The translations under genes and the position numbers were made by a program. DNA of 64,000 nt. It comes from Plectrocnemia conspersa. Lineage: Eukaryota > Arthropoda > Insecta > Trichoptera > Polycentropodidae. The DNA is taken from assembly GCA_009617715.1 (NCBI GenBank), contig VTFK01000475.1:1-64000 (forward strand). The letters are read 5' to 3'. The notes beneath the pieces were generated by a model. It did no database searches. It had not been told where the DNA came from and was given only the letters and a program-made list of their open reading frames with translations. Below are positions 11,779 through 23,429 of the stretch, piece by piece. The stretch's first letter is position 1. The number at the start of each line of letters is the position of its first letter.

Positions 11779-11880
11779 CAGGCGCGTATGGTGAGATACT
11801 TTCCCTTTGCTCGCTCGCGTGTTAAATGACGAGAGTGAGTGAAAGATAAAGGCGATAATTGAGAGATAATTCAGAAATTC
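11779..11880 (+). mobile_element. Short MITE, copy A of the CAGGCGCGT family
   Basis: It starts CAGGCGCGTATGGTGAGATA and continues with TTTGCTCGCTCGCGTGTTAA and GACGAGAGTGAGTGA, shared with 51254-51395 and about 59045-59130. The right terminus is not preserved. Confidence 0.65.
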
Positions 11881-12306
11881 GGCTTTTGCGATAACATATT
11901 TTCATGTAGTTTTAAATAGACGAGTGGTATAAGTCTCTGACTATTGGCCTGAAAGACTTGAGTGTCTTTTAATTTTAATTGATTTTTTTATAATCTCACG
12001 ATCATCCGTGATAATTACTTAAAATCTAGCTAGATTGTATATATGTATTACCAATTGAATATTTTATAGTAATGAGCTACTTTAGCTCATGCTATTAATC
12101 TAAGTATCTAAATACAATGAACGGCTTCATAAACGTGCAATAAATGAACCATTATTAAAATAAAAAAAAAAGTTTATTGGACGATTATTAAGTTATACAG
12201 AAGTTTATTCTTGGAATACCACAGCAAAAAAAAACACTTGATGAATTTTGATCATCCAAAACTGTGTAATGGAAAGTGGTTGATTTTAAAATCATTAATT
12301 TCATAC

Positions 12307-12560
12307 GAGACACATACAATGGCGCGGCACTAATCCAAGCGAATGACATCCAGGGTAATATTATGTATTATTTCTACATCTAATTCGCTAACTTCAGAAC
12401 TCAACAAAATTTCCAATATGTATAGAAAAAATCACATAAATTGTATACCAAAATGTTGTTATTTACATGAAAATAAATAAATAAAATAATAAAAAATAAA
12501 TTAAATTTTTAAATTTGAAGTCAGAGTCGGAAAATGTTACCAACGATCCCACAGCCAGGG
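12307..12560 (+). repeat. Dispersed repeat, copy 1 (matches 44830-45170 inverted)
   Basis: ACACATACAATGGCGCGGCA and CTAATCCAAGCGAATG are shared nearly base for base with the reverse complement of 44978-45020. CTAATTCGCTAAC and AATATGTATAGAAAAA are shared further along. A separate block GTCAGAGTCGG (12517) also matches the second copy but in the other order. The class is not recognised. Confidence 0.75.
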
Positions 12561-13389
12561 GTTTTAATTAATTTTGACTATTGCAGAATAAAAATATAAT
12601 AAAGTAGTATCAACCATCGATTAAAATGTGAATTTAATATCAGAATAATGTGCTTATTAATCACTATATGACTAATAAAAAAAATTGCTGAAAAAGTTGG
12701 ATTCTTGTATGGTTAATGCAAATAACATTTTGACAGATATTTGGCCATGAAACGAGTAGTAGCTAAATTTGTTTAAAAACTGTTTAAAAAAATGCTGACT
12801 AATTGTTGAATAAAGTCAGAATCTCTCTGATGCGTCATTACAGATAAAAAGTGTATGTTTATGATATCAAAAAAGATCAAAGAAGAACAGAGTCTCATTA
12901 AAAAGGCACATTAAGTTCGATTGCATGTCAAAATTTATTTTTATAAAGTTTTTTTTATTTTTATAATGATTTTTTTGCAGTTTATGTCGTTTGCTCCCTC
13001 AAATAAAAAGAACATTTAAAAGGACAGCATTTTGTGAATAAAAGTAACGCTGATATAAGTTTATACTTATAAGATTAATATTAATAATCAAGAATATATT
13101 TCGTTATTTTTTCTCACACTGCTTGTGAAAAAGGCACTTCGCATCATGTGGTTTTAATTCGCAATTAACCAATGTTACAGGAATTGACTCCAGCGGAGTT
13201 CCCTAAGCTAGTGTTGAAAGATACGATATATCTGATAGAAACACGCGAACGAAGTCGAGTATGAAAGCTATAATATAACATATTTATTGAGCGAATTTCG
13301 TGCTTACTTATCAAGGACTTAATGTATTTTTAGCAATAATTTATAACGTTACGTAAAAAATTCAGGCATAATTTAAAAAAAAATATTAA

Positions 13390-13620
13390 TTGCTAATTGC
13401 CAAATTAACACGGAGCTGTGCAAACACGTAACGATTATACGATACACACGCGCAAAACACGAAGGCGAAAGCTCCGAGCGAGCGCAAACTTTGCAAATAT
13501 TTGGAGTGGGTTTTTCGACGTAACGACTCGCGTTATTAAGCCGTAAGAGAACAATTTTAGCGCCGTTATAAAAATTTCAATCGTTTTAATACCCGAGAGC
13601 ATTGTTCACCGAATTCACGT
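13390..13620. promoter_or_regulatory. GC-richer intronic block
   Basis: CpG-containing sequence including CGAAAGCTCCGAGCGAGCGC and CGACGTAACGACTCGCG, with no sustained coding frame. It is a candidate conserved non-coding element by composition. The surrounding 12561-16200 region is otherwise AT-rich. A second small block at 14740-14880 has the same character. Confidence 0.2.
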
Positions 13621-16239
13621 CGGTTTATGTATCAATTACCATGGTAGCAAATTCTTTTAAATCATTATATGTAACTTTCTTTTTAGAATAATAATTATTG
13701 TTCAAGTGAGCTTTAATTCTCTCGTTAAACTGCGGCTGCGTTTAACGAATGTTTAAGCGATTAGAAAAATTCCCAGGTGTGCAGTAAAGCTAATGAGAAT
13801 CAAACGTGATTCGTATTTAAGGAATTTATTCCTACTAGAATTAATGACTCTTAAACGGTCCGTTCCTATTTTTTACATAATCGCAATGAAACTACTTTCT
13901 TGATTCTAGTGCACTACTTAATATCTGAAAAAGATTTGACACTGAAAATTGATTATATTATATCAATTATTACATTATGTCTCATTAAGTGAACATCACA
14001 AAAAGATTCATCTTAAAATAAAATAAATGTGATGAATCTTGCGTTCTAATACAAAGTCAAAAATTGACAAAAATATTTTGAAAATATTACAAACTTATAA
14101 ATCATTATGAAACACATATTGTATTATGCCATGAAAAGATTTTACTGGTCCATAATTTAATTCAATATCATATATTATCTATCGTAAAAATGAACGACGT
14201 TCCAAATAATCCTCTTAAAGCCTAATTTATTTGAGGGAAGGTTAACGTTGGATTTTATTATGTTTGATACATAAAAAACTGATATATCCGAGAATGTTTA
14301 CATCTGAATTATTATTTATTTTATTAGTTACATAAATAACAATATGACAAAATATATAATTAAGCCTAATTTATGATAGTTTAATTTTGTAATGGTTTGT
14401 GATACGCTCTAGCTTGTTGAACTTTATTTTTGTAATATTTAACTGTTGAATAAAAGCTCACACATTATATTTAATTTAAGATGTATTTTATCTTTTTATA
14501 TTAATATCATTTGCGTATAAATAATGATTAATAAATATATATATAAATAGTAACATTATTAAGTTAATTTAGAACGTTTTATATTTTTTTAAATGCATAT
14601 TTATTTCAATCAAATAACATCAATTAATCAAATATATTGCTTCTAGACGTCATCTGATATTATTTTATTTTTTACTGTCTTCATGTTACATAACCCTGAA
14701 TCAAAATGCAAAAAGTGTTAATCTTAATTAGCAGACTTCGTCGCTGACATTATTTTAAGCATACCAGGGGGAAAATTAATTCGAGGGGTCGATGCGCCCT
14801 TTGGGGTTGTAAATTAAATGAAGCGAGCTACCGGAAAACTTTAGGGCTTTTCGAGCTCGAACTTAGCGCGTTCGCCAAATCGGCTTCTAATGTCATATTA
14901 TATTATACTTAAGTTAACCATACAAAGCCATAAATTATAAACTGCAGCTTTATTTCAATATTAAAGCAGTAAGTCAACATGAAATTCGATAATAAAAATT
15001 GAAAAAGCTGGTTACGCTATTTGTATAAACAAACATCAATTTGCAAAATATGTTTTGGTTAAAAACACAATTTGTTCATGAAGATTTATGTATTTTTCAG
15101 ACTCGAGAAAATTTTTCTCGTTTGCTGATAAATTGAGCTGGAGTACACTTCTTGAGTTGGAAAGAGTAATAACCTGGACTTGATTGCCGAACGACTAAAT
15201 TTAATGAACCTTAACGAGTTTATGGAAGTACTCTGCCTAAGATTCGTTTGTCGCCGTTTTCGTCGATTAATTATTCTTAACCCACTCAGGGTTTTGCTAC
15301 GTTTGAAGAAAAAAAAAACATGTTTTTCCTAATTAGAACGCTGGAATATACTTATATGTATTGTGTTTGATTATGTAGCTACATAAAAGTAGTATTTAAT
15401 AATATGCGTTTTAATATTTATTTATTATAAATATTCAGTTGCATAATAACAGACAACCAATAAATATTAAAAAGAATGCGAGAGCCTATATTAAAATAAG
15501 TGACATATTCATCCGTGAGATTAGGAATATCCGAGAACTCAAAGAGGTATATTATACTGGTTAAGCACACAAAACTTATTAAAAATTAATTTGAATTTAA
15601 ATTAGTGATATTTAGATTTCAATGCGTATTGAAAAACTATCTGTATGTTTTTAAAAGCTATTGAATATATTGTTATTTAATGTTTTATTAAATTCGATAT
15701 AAAAATTGAGCAACTTTCTTAAAACAAATTACGTCATTTGCCTGAAGGATATAAATAAATATAATAAATCACAGCTGAAACCAATGTTTCCTCTGACGTC
15801 ACGTACTCTTGCTACGAATAATTAGGCGGTCGTTATTGCGAAATTTTGTTGTTCATTTTGATATTCCCAGCACGAGCACCTGGTTAATTACGAGAAAACA
15901 TTTTCAAGCTGCAATCGTCGCTCAGATATACGATTTATTAAAAAAAATTTGATTAAGCTTAACCTTAAAATTTAATTAAACATAATTTAACGCCTTGAAT
16001 CAATACCAAAAACATCAGATATACTTTATATATATATATAAAAAAATATTAATATATGCGAATTATTTTATTAAAATTAGTTTTATAAATGCTCTTTTTA
16101 GACTAAAATTTATTTGACAAATAGGTTTTCACCATTTTTTTCTATTAAGTCATAAATTATGATAGATGATAAATTAAAATCATAGCTCAGATTAGATACT
16201 CAATATTATATAACTTGACTATGTATTATACAATCAAAA

Positions 16240-17470
16240 TTTTAAACATTAAAACTAAAAACGAAGTAAATAGATCAATAAGAAAAATAGAAGCATCAGT
16301 AGTAGATAATGATTTAATTCGCAAAATAAGCTCACAGGAAACTTTAAATGAACTTGAAAAAAAAGTCCTGAATAGATAACACATTGATTAAACGCCTTTA
16401 TGGAATTTGCATTCATTACTTAATAAACATCTTTAACGCCTCCCTTTTAACTATATGGAAAATCGCTAAAATTCATTTGATAAAAAACCCCGATAAGGAT
16501 CCTGTAATTTCGATTAGTTATCGCCCCATCAGTTTATTTAATTTTTATCGCCCCACCTTAATTTAATTTTTAATATTCACAAAAATTTTGGGGAAGAAAA
16601 TTATTAAAAAACAGTTCGGTTTCAGCGAAAATAACTCAACAAATTAATAGTTTGACGGAGCATATATGCGTTAATTTTAATATGAAAAAGAGTACGGGTC
16701 TCTTAATGTTAGATATAGAAAAAGCTTCCGACACAGTAGACGGCTTGAATCATAAATAATATATTTTTATATGTTCATTATTTGTTTCACCAAATAATGA
16801 ACACTCGATACCGCGTAAAATTCCAGCTGGAGCGCCTTAGGAAAGTTTGCTCGGGCCGATATAGCTATTTTAACAAGTGCATACGGTATTAATCGCGAAT
16901 TAATTACAAAAATATTTTAAAATCCTAAATAAATATTTTGAAAAGTGGAAAATTAAAATCAACCGAATTAATACAGAAGCAATTATTTTTATAAAACGTG
17001 GAAGAAATCTGCCACCATCTCTCCTAAATGAAGAGGGCAGTAACGTAAAATGGAAAACAAGCGTTAAATACTTGAGCTTACATCTGGACTTTTGAAACTT
17101 CGCTCTATAGGGCTTGCCGCCATTGCGACCCTTAAACAGATTTTTTTAATAAAAACAGCGTGCTATACAAAATATTTTTAATCTATAAACAATTAATTAA
17201 CCCATTTTAACATATGCCTGCTCAGTGTTAAGTTACACTAATAATATTATTTTTTATAAATTACAAAAAATTTAAAATAAAGATGTAAAAATAAAATATA
17301 AAACACCCTTATATAAAAAATTAAAAAAAATGCATATTAACACTAGCATTTTTATATAAAAAAATATTTTTTAAATATTTCGCGAAACCACACTAAATTT
17401 AAATACAAAAACAAAATGTCAAAGCGTATATTGCTTTAAAGGCTAAAGACAACATATTATTGTTATTTTG
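16240..17470 (+). pseudogene. Jockey-like non-LTR retrotransposon reverse transcriptase remnant
   Basis: Plus-strand fragments in several frames follow the order of a LINE ORF2: WKIAKIHLIKNP and SYRPIS (16456-16530); QFGF; TGLLMLDIEKASDTV (matching LDIEKAFDTV, 16695-16740); PAGAP and LLGP (the PQGxxLGP motif); WKIKINRINTEAIIF; and VKYLSLHLD. The catalytic FADD box is not visible, and spacing suggests a deletion between the LGP motif and the downstream part. The fragment ends in an A/T-rich tail near 17470. Stops and frameshifts are numerous, so it is inactive. Confidence 0.85.
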
Positions 17471-17529
17471 AGATTTTTAATAAATAATTAAATAAAAATA
17501 ATAATATTTTTAATATAATACGCATAACG

Positions 17530-18380
17530 ATAGAATTAAACAGATTACAAATGATCCGTCTGGATTTCCAACGACAATCAATCAACCACACAATCGCCTC
17601 AACGAGATCGTATATTATGCTTCAGATACATAATTTTCAGAGGATTTGCCTAAGCTGGAATAGCGTTAACCATCTACAGCGATATCAAACAGTTTGTATT
17701 CAGGATCAGTACTTGTTTGTACGTAATGTTTCTGAGGCGATCTATTGAATATAAAGCGACATTATCAATTGTAGTCCGGCCTTCCGCGAGATCCGATTTT
17801 GCTTCTAAGTTTAAATGGAATAATTTACAAAATTTCTCCGTTGACGAAGGATGAAGGGACAATTAAGGCAAGATTAAACGGGACGAATGCTTAAGGGATG
17901 ATGCTGTCCCTATGAATGCTTATAATCTAACGTTATTCGATTACTGTAATTTATTAGGATTGTTCGTATAATAAATGTACGTTTTTTCTTCCCATTTAAT
18001 GTTATATTTTCATCACGGAGACGTTCACGTAATAAAATTAGTTTATTTTCCGCCCGAGAGAACAGAAAAAAAAGAAGGGAATCACAGTTACGAATGTAAA
18101 TACAATTAACAGTATCTTTCGCTCGGTTCTTTGTTCTCATTTCGTTTCTTCTAAATCGATTTCGGGAGGATTCTTTCAGTATCAAAGTTAAATACGCCGC
18201 GAAGGCTATATTTTTATCGTTCGTGTCCGTTACACAATTTAATTCGATGTTTGTCTTTATTGAGTGTTTGTGTCGTAATTAGGAACAATGTTAAACGCAT
18301 AACGTAATTACTCTAATTAATTGAACTTTATAAAATTAGCCCCGCGAGAGATTGTGCAAAGCTCTCGTGACATAAATTGT
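17530..18380. other. Intronic stretch of moderate GC, no gene recognised
   Basis: It contains short open frames on both strands (17551-17748 plus, 17910-18185 minus) without recognisable similarity. Patches such as GAGACGTTCACGTAATAAAA suggest non-AT-neutral sequence. It is possibly conserved intronic DNA. Confidence 0.2.
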
Positions 18381-18837
18381 AGTCTGTAGTATATATATAC
18401 AATAGTACTCTAAAGTTGAGATTTAGAATTAAATTAAAGGTATGTAGATATTATATTATCAATCTACATAATTTACCTTCTTTGTGAAAGTAACTTTCCT
18501 ATCTATCGCCTATTTTTATAATGGTAATGGATTATTAGAAATTTGAACCTGAAATTTAAAAATATATTACTTCGCGAAATAATTTGTCGAAAGTTTTCAA
18601 AGTCGCCAACAATTTTTAATCGGATTAATATATCCGGATTGTATAATATTACGTTAAGCCGTAAAGCTTAAAATATGACAAAAATTATAAAAGTTTGCTG
18701 TGAATTTCATATAAGCAAAATTGTAGTGGTTTTTATGTGCATTTCAACACATAATTATGTGTAAGTTCAAACACAACCATAACAATAAAAATAGACCCTA
18801 ATTTATTTTAGTTAAAATGTAAAAAAAATCATAGATA

Positions 18838-19115
18838 CAATGGAACCTCGATTTACTAGTGACTTTTTTGAGATACGAGCAATGTCTTTACATACGAGTA
18901 AAAAGACGCATTGCGTAACTTAAAAATAAACTAATCATTAATTAAGCTAGTATATATTTACCATTTCAATTGCCATTAATACATTTTAATTTTCCCTATT
19001 GAAGTGGATCAATGGAATTTTAATTCATTTCAATGGGTAAATTTATTTGACATACGAGTAATTAGAGTTACGAGCTCCGTCACGGAACGAATTAATCTCG
19101 TAAGTCACTACTGTG
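18838..19115. mobile_element. pogo/Tigger-like MITE
   Basis: The left end is CAATGGAACCTCGATTTACT after a TA. The right end includes GGAACGAATTAATCTCGTAA then CACTACTG, near another TA. CAxTGGAACCTCGxxTTACGAG with inverted GGAACGAATTAA blocks is typical of pogo/Tigger-type elements. The interior is also self-complementary, with CATTTCAAT and ATTCATTTCAATG blocks. No transposase is present. Confidence 0.6.
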
Positions 19116-20404
19116 ATATGTTATTATACGCTTAATGCCAATTTATATATGTTATACGTTTTTTAAATAATATAAAAAATCAAAGACAAAAAGATTGGAA
19201 AAGTGTGGATTTCACATTAAATTAAAAAAAAATAGAGTTACTATCATTAAGAATTGAGAGTTATTAAATGTCTCAGCTAAAATACAAATATATAGAGGAC
19301 ATTGAATCAGTTATTGTATAACACCTAAGTTTTATTTATGATATAAATATCCTGATGTTATTTTTTCGAATATACTTAAATAAAATAGCCATGGATGTTT
19401 ATGGATTACATATTACACAATGTTTTCGAGGTTTATAAATGTCGGAATTATTTTTTTTAGTACTTAAAAATTGTTTTTATCTCTCCTGTAAAATTTTGAT
19501 TTTGTAACAACGGAGCTTTTAACAAATCGACGAAATATGTATAATCAACTTTTGTGTACCTTTTTTATTAATACTGATTTTTAGTATAAGCCGTGCTATA
19601 TTTGTGTTGAATGTGTAAATTCATCCATAAAAGTATTTTTTTTTAACAAATAAAAGTACACAGCTCGACACTTCAACTAACAATTGCATGAATATAAATT
19701 GCTTCCATCGGAAAACATCCTGTCAAATACAGCAATAACTAGTACGATTTATATACGCTCTCTATATTTGTTTTTCATATGCATTTTGCATATGCATATC
19801 GAATATTGTTTTCGACAAAGCGTTTTAGTGAAATGTCTCAGTTTAGTGATGAGTCTTAAATATAGCAAGTTGCAAGGATATGATACACTGGATACCCGTC
19901 AGACGTTTTGTCAACTAACAAACTTAGTATCCCGAGAGATTTCGTTTAGAGTGTCCCACGTCTCAATATTGTTTATAGCGGAAGATACAATGCGACACTT
20001 TCAACGTGACTTTTGTCGCATGTCATATACATATGCACACTAAAACTGTAATAAAGCGCCGGATTTTATCGCGCTTGGGTGTGTAATGTGCAACATGACG
20101 GTGACAGCAAGTTGGGAATTAAACGGTTCATATTAAAGTGGTAAATGTTTCAAATTAGTCGTGTTTGCGGCTAGCGACATGGTTGTCGCAAATATTTTAC
20201 ATATTTGAAATAATATATGTACATAGAGCGGCAGAAAATTTTATTTTTAATGCTGATGTCTCAAAACAACAGATTATAATTCTAGATATTATTTTAAATC
20301 ACGATATATTAAATTGAAGTAGAGGTTTATTATTGAATTGTTTAAAAAAAACTATGTAACTATAATGTTTAGAATAATTTAAGTTGAATATACTAAAGTG
20401 ACAA
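19116..20404. other. Intronic sequence including one 119-codon open frame of unknown meaning
   Basis: The plus-strand frame 19684-20043 is one of the longest in the window but shows no recognisable domain or composition of a protein. I regard it as chance or non-coding. Confidence 0.25.
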
Positions 20405-20820
20405 AACCACTCGCTCGCACCGACCTCGCTGTGTACTAGATCAACACTCTCTCGCTCGCACCGACCCACCGTGCGTTAGAGCACACACGCACAGATATGT
20501 CCGACGGACACCAGAACAGATCTGTGAGCTTCGCCACAGACCCAATCAGTTTTAATAAGTTATGAAAAAAATAAATAGAATAACGACTGTCTAATGTTTT
20601 TTTCAAAAGAGTAAAAACTTGTTATAATGTGGTGGTTTTATAATGGATAAAAAAAATTTGGACAGACAAAAAAACGTGGTGCTCGAATCTGCCTGTTCAT
20701 GTCCGATCAGTTCAATTTGAGCATGGACAGCGAACAGACAAACAAATCTGTCTTTTCCCACAACACCCGCCAGGCACCCGCAACGGGCAGATCCGTCGGA
20801 TGTGCCCGCGCGTGTATGGT
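20405..20820. mobile_element. GC-rich MITE-like element with imperfect tandem repeat at its left side
   Basis: TGTCCGACGGACA at 20498-20510 is mirrored at the right end by the reverse complement of ATCCGTCGGATGTGCCC, each preceded outward by ACACGC (20484 and about 20812). To the left are two imperfect copies of a roughly 40-bp unit centred on TCGCTCGCACCGACC. An internal CAGATCTGTGAGC/AAATCTGTC pair adds inverted structure. The superfamily is not identified. Confidence 0.45.
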
Positions 20821-22539
20821 CAGCTAATATGGCTACTAAGGTTTCCGGTCCAGGGAAGTTTACTAATTTAAGTTAACTACTCTGGAGTTACGCGATATTC
20901 TGGCAACACTGCGGAAGTGATGATAAACACTTTCAAGACGCGACAAGAGGAACACGGCTGTTGGTTAGTACCATATTTAACCAGTCTAGTAACATTCAAA
21001 TTTTGTATTTATGTGACTACTTAAATGTGATAACTTTTCTGCAGCGACTTATTTGTGTTTCATTGCACATCCAGTGACAATTTGATAAATGAGCTACAAC
21101 ATAATAAAATAAATTATTTTTCTCTGCAATCAATTAATTTAGTGTAATAAAAAAGAATATTTTGCAATAATATCTGTTATTCTTAAAGACATATATTATA
21201 TTTTGGAACATCAATGAAAAAAGTCATTAGCAGTGCAGATTTTTTACATAAAAAAAATTAAAACTATGAGACACATATTTCCACGTTCGCGAAGTTCTAA
21301 ATATTTTTATTTATAATACAGAATATTTAAAAAAAAGTTTATATCTAGCAGACATCATCAAAGTATCATCACAAGTATTTTTTACAATCTTTTAAAATAT
21401 TTCTTAGAATAGCAATATTACATATTCGTAAAAAAATCGAATGAAATTATCAACATAATAATTTAAACTTTATATTTTTTTTTAATGAGCTACGATATAT
21501 TGCTTGTTGATATAACACACACAGTCAAATTTTTTACTGCGCCATTAAATAAATCACGTAATTTTCTTCAAGTAAAAATATTATTTTTAAGCAAAATTGT
21601 TTGCTACCCATAAAAAAATTTAAATAATATAAATATGTTGGGAATACATACAATATTCGCATTGGAATTATTTGTACAAGATCCGTTAAAACTAATGGTA
21701 TTGTGTCCCATGGATAACTATCGAAACTAAAACTTTACCGCAGTAAAATGTAATATAATCTAAAAATCATCTTTCCGAAAACATCTAACACTAAAAAAGA
21801 ACCTTTTTTTTCTGACACATAATAATAAAATAAACTGGAATGAGGATGTAAAGACAATAGTTAGATGCCATCGTTAAAACCGTACCCCAAAAAATATCGC
21901 AAACACATACAATATCGAACGAAGTCCAATAAGATATTTGTTATATTATACAATATAAAAACAAATACCAGTTCTGACTTAAATCATCAGTATTGCTCAA
22001 TAAATCTTAGAAAAGAAAGGACATTTATCTTCTTTCTATACCCTGATTTAGAAAGGAGATAAAATTTCAGCTCGAATCAAGAGAAGCGAACACCGAATCA
22101 ACCCGCCCCGGGCGGCACTTGCTTGGGGGCGGCATATTTGCGATGGGATCGTCTAGTGGTTCTTAACAAGAAGGCAATGGATATCAATATTGAATATTTT
22201 TTTTATACAATATAACATACGACCAGTCTGTAGAACATTTACTACAATTTATGCTACACTCGTAGATGCAAATAAAATTATTTTACCAAAATATAGTAGT
22301 ACATATATTTCATTTATAACACAATATATGCGCAAGTGGTAAAGCATATAATTTATTCTCACAGACGACATTTTATCACAAAATTCTATCCAAAGCGATG
22401 TTTACGCACGAAAACATATCCACACACCAAAAGAAAGTAAAAAAAAACATCACCTAGGGACGGATAAAGAACACAACTCGGTGACAACATTCCCATACAA
22501 ATGTAGCATACAATATATTGTTTATTTACAAATGGAAGG
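20821..22539. other. AT-rich intronic stretch with a small GC-rich patch at 22080-22160
   Basis: The patch contains CCCGCCCCGGGCGGCA and TTGGGGGCGGCA. It could be a fragment of a transposon end but is not classifiable. Otherwise nothing is recognised. Confidence 0.25.
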
Positions 22540-22850
22540 AAGAATTCACAATGAACTGTCCGGTATTGTTTATTGCCGCGAATTGCATCAAACGAGTCGT
22601 TTCCCCATTATTTAGCAACAAGATTAATGCGTTTTGTGGCAATTAATTTTTGGTATTGAGGTCATTCTAGCATACCATATGTGCAGCTTCTCGTTTCGAA
22701 TTCATCCGCTCGCTCATTTCCAATAACAATGCGCGAATTTGGATTAATCGATTATGAATTGCGTCGGTTAAACCGCGTGTGTCAATTAGTATGTTTAACG
22801 ATGTTCCGTGACATGACAAAGCGATCAATTTTACTGGAAAATTGATGAGT
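22540..22850. promoter_or_regulatory. Candidate intronic enhancer block
   Basis: CpG-containing non-coding sequence with the 10-bp palindrome TAATCGATTA at 22745-22754, two opposed TAAT homeodomain-type cores, and further ATTA-rich sites. Similar composition continues at 23100-23420. The regulatory role is inference. Confidence 0.3.
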
Positions 22851-23429
22851 TTTAATTATTAATAATTGTGACGCATATAATCAATATAGTGCACAATAAA
22901 AATCACTACTTATCGTCATAAGATGATTTAATACATAACATAGAAGATTTCGTTTTTCGCCCCTTTCGGTGGGACAGCCAATTATTATCTCCCATTGTTT
23001 TTATGTTCTACTATCACAAAATAAAATCAGAATAAGTATTTAAAATAAACAGAAGGTACAAAATTATGCTAGTAATTACAATCAACATAACATTGATAAG
23101 GTTACACTACAGTCACTAAGGACACAGTAAACTATACTATGTGTCGCCAGGATACTGTGGCATTTCTGATTGCTAATTACCCCGGATAACAGGAAAGCCT
23201 GTATGTAATTTGCGTCTATGTGAGCTCATGCTTTCATTCGACAACATAGTTTGGTTGTTCGATGGTAAGGTTAATTATTGTTCGCCAGAATTCACCGTTG
23301 GGAGAACTACTATCTGCGCTGGTACGTAATATGAAATTTAATGCAATTCAAACGTCGACGCCTGTTCGATGCTGTCGGACATTCTGATCATGCCGAAGTA
23401 AACTATTCATCGCCCATTATCTGGCAATA

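Noticed and set aside
19684..20043. 119-codon plus-strand open frame
   Set aside because: No recognisable domain or typical protein composition; one long frame is expected by chance in 64 kb, and no splice or promoter context supports it.
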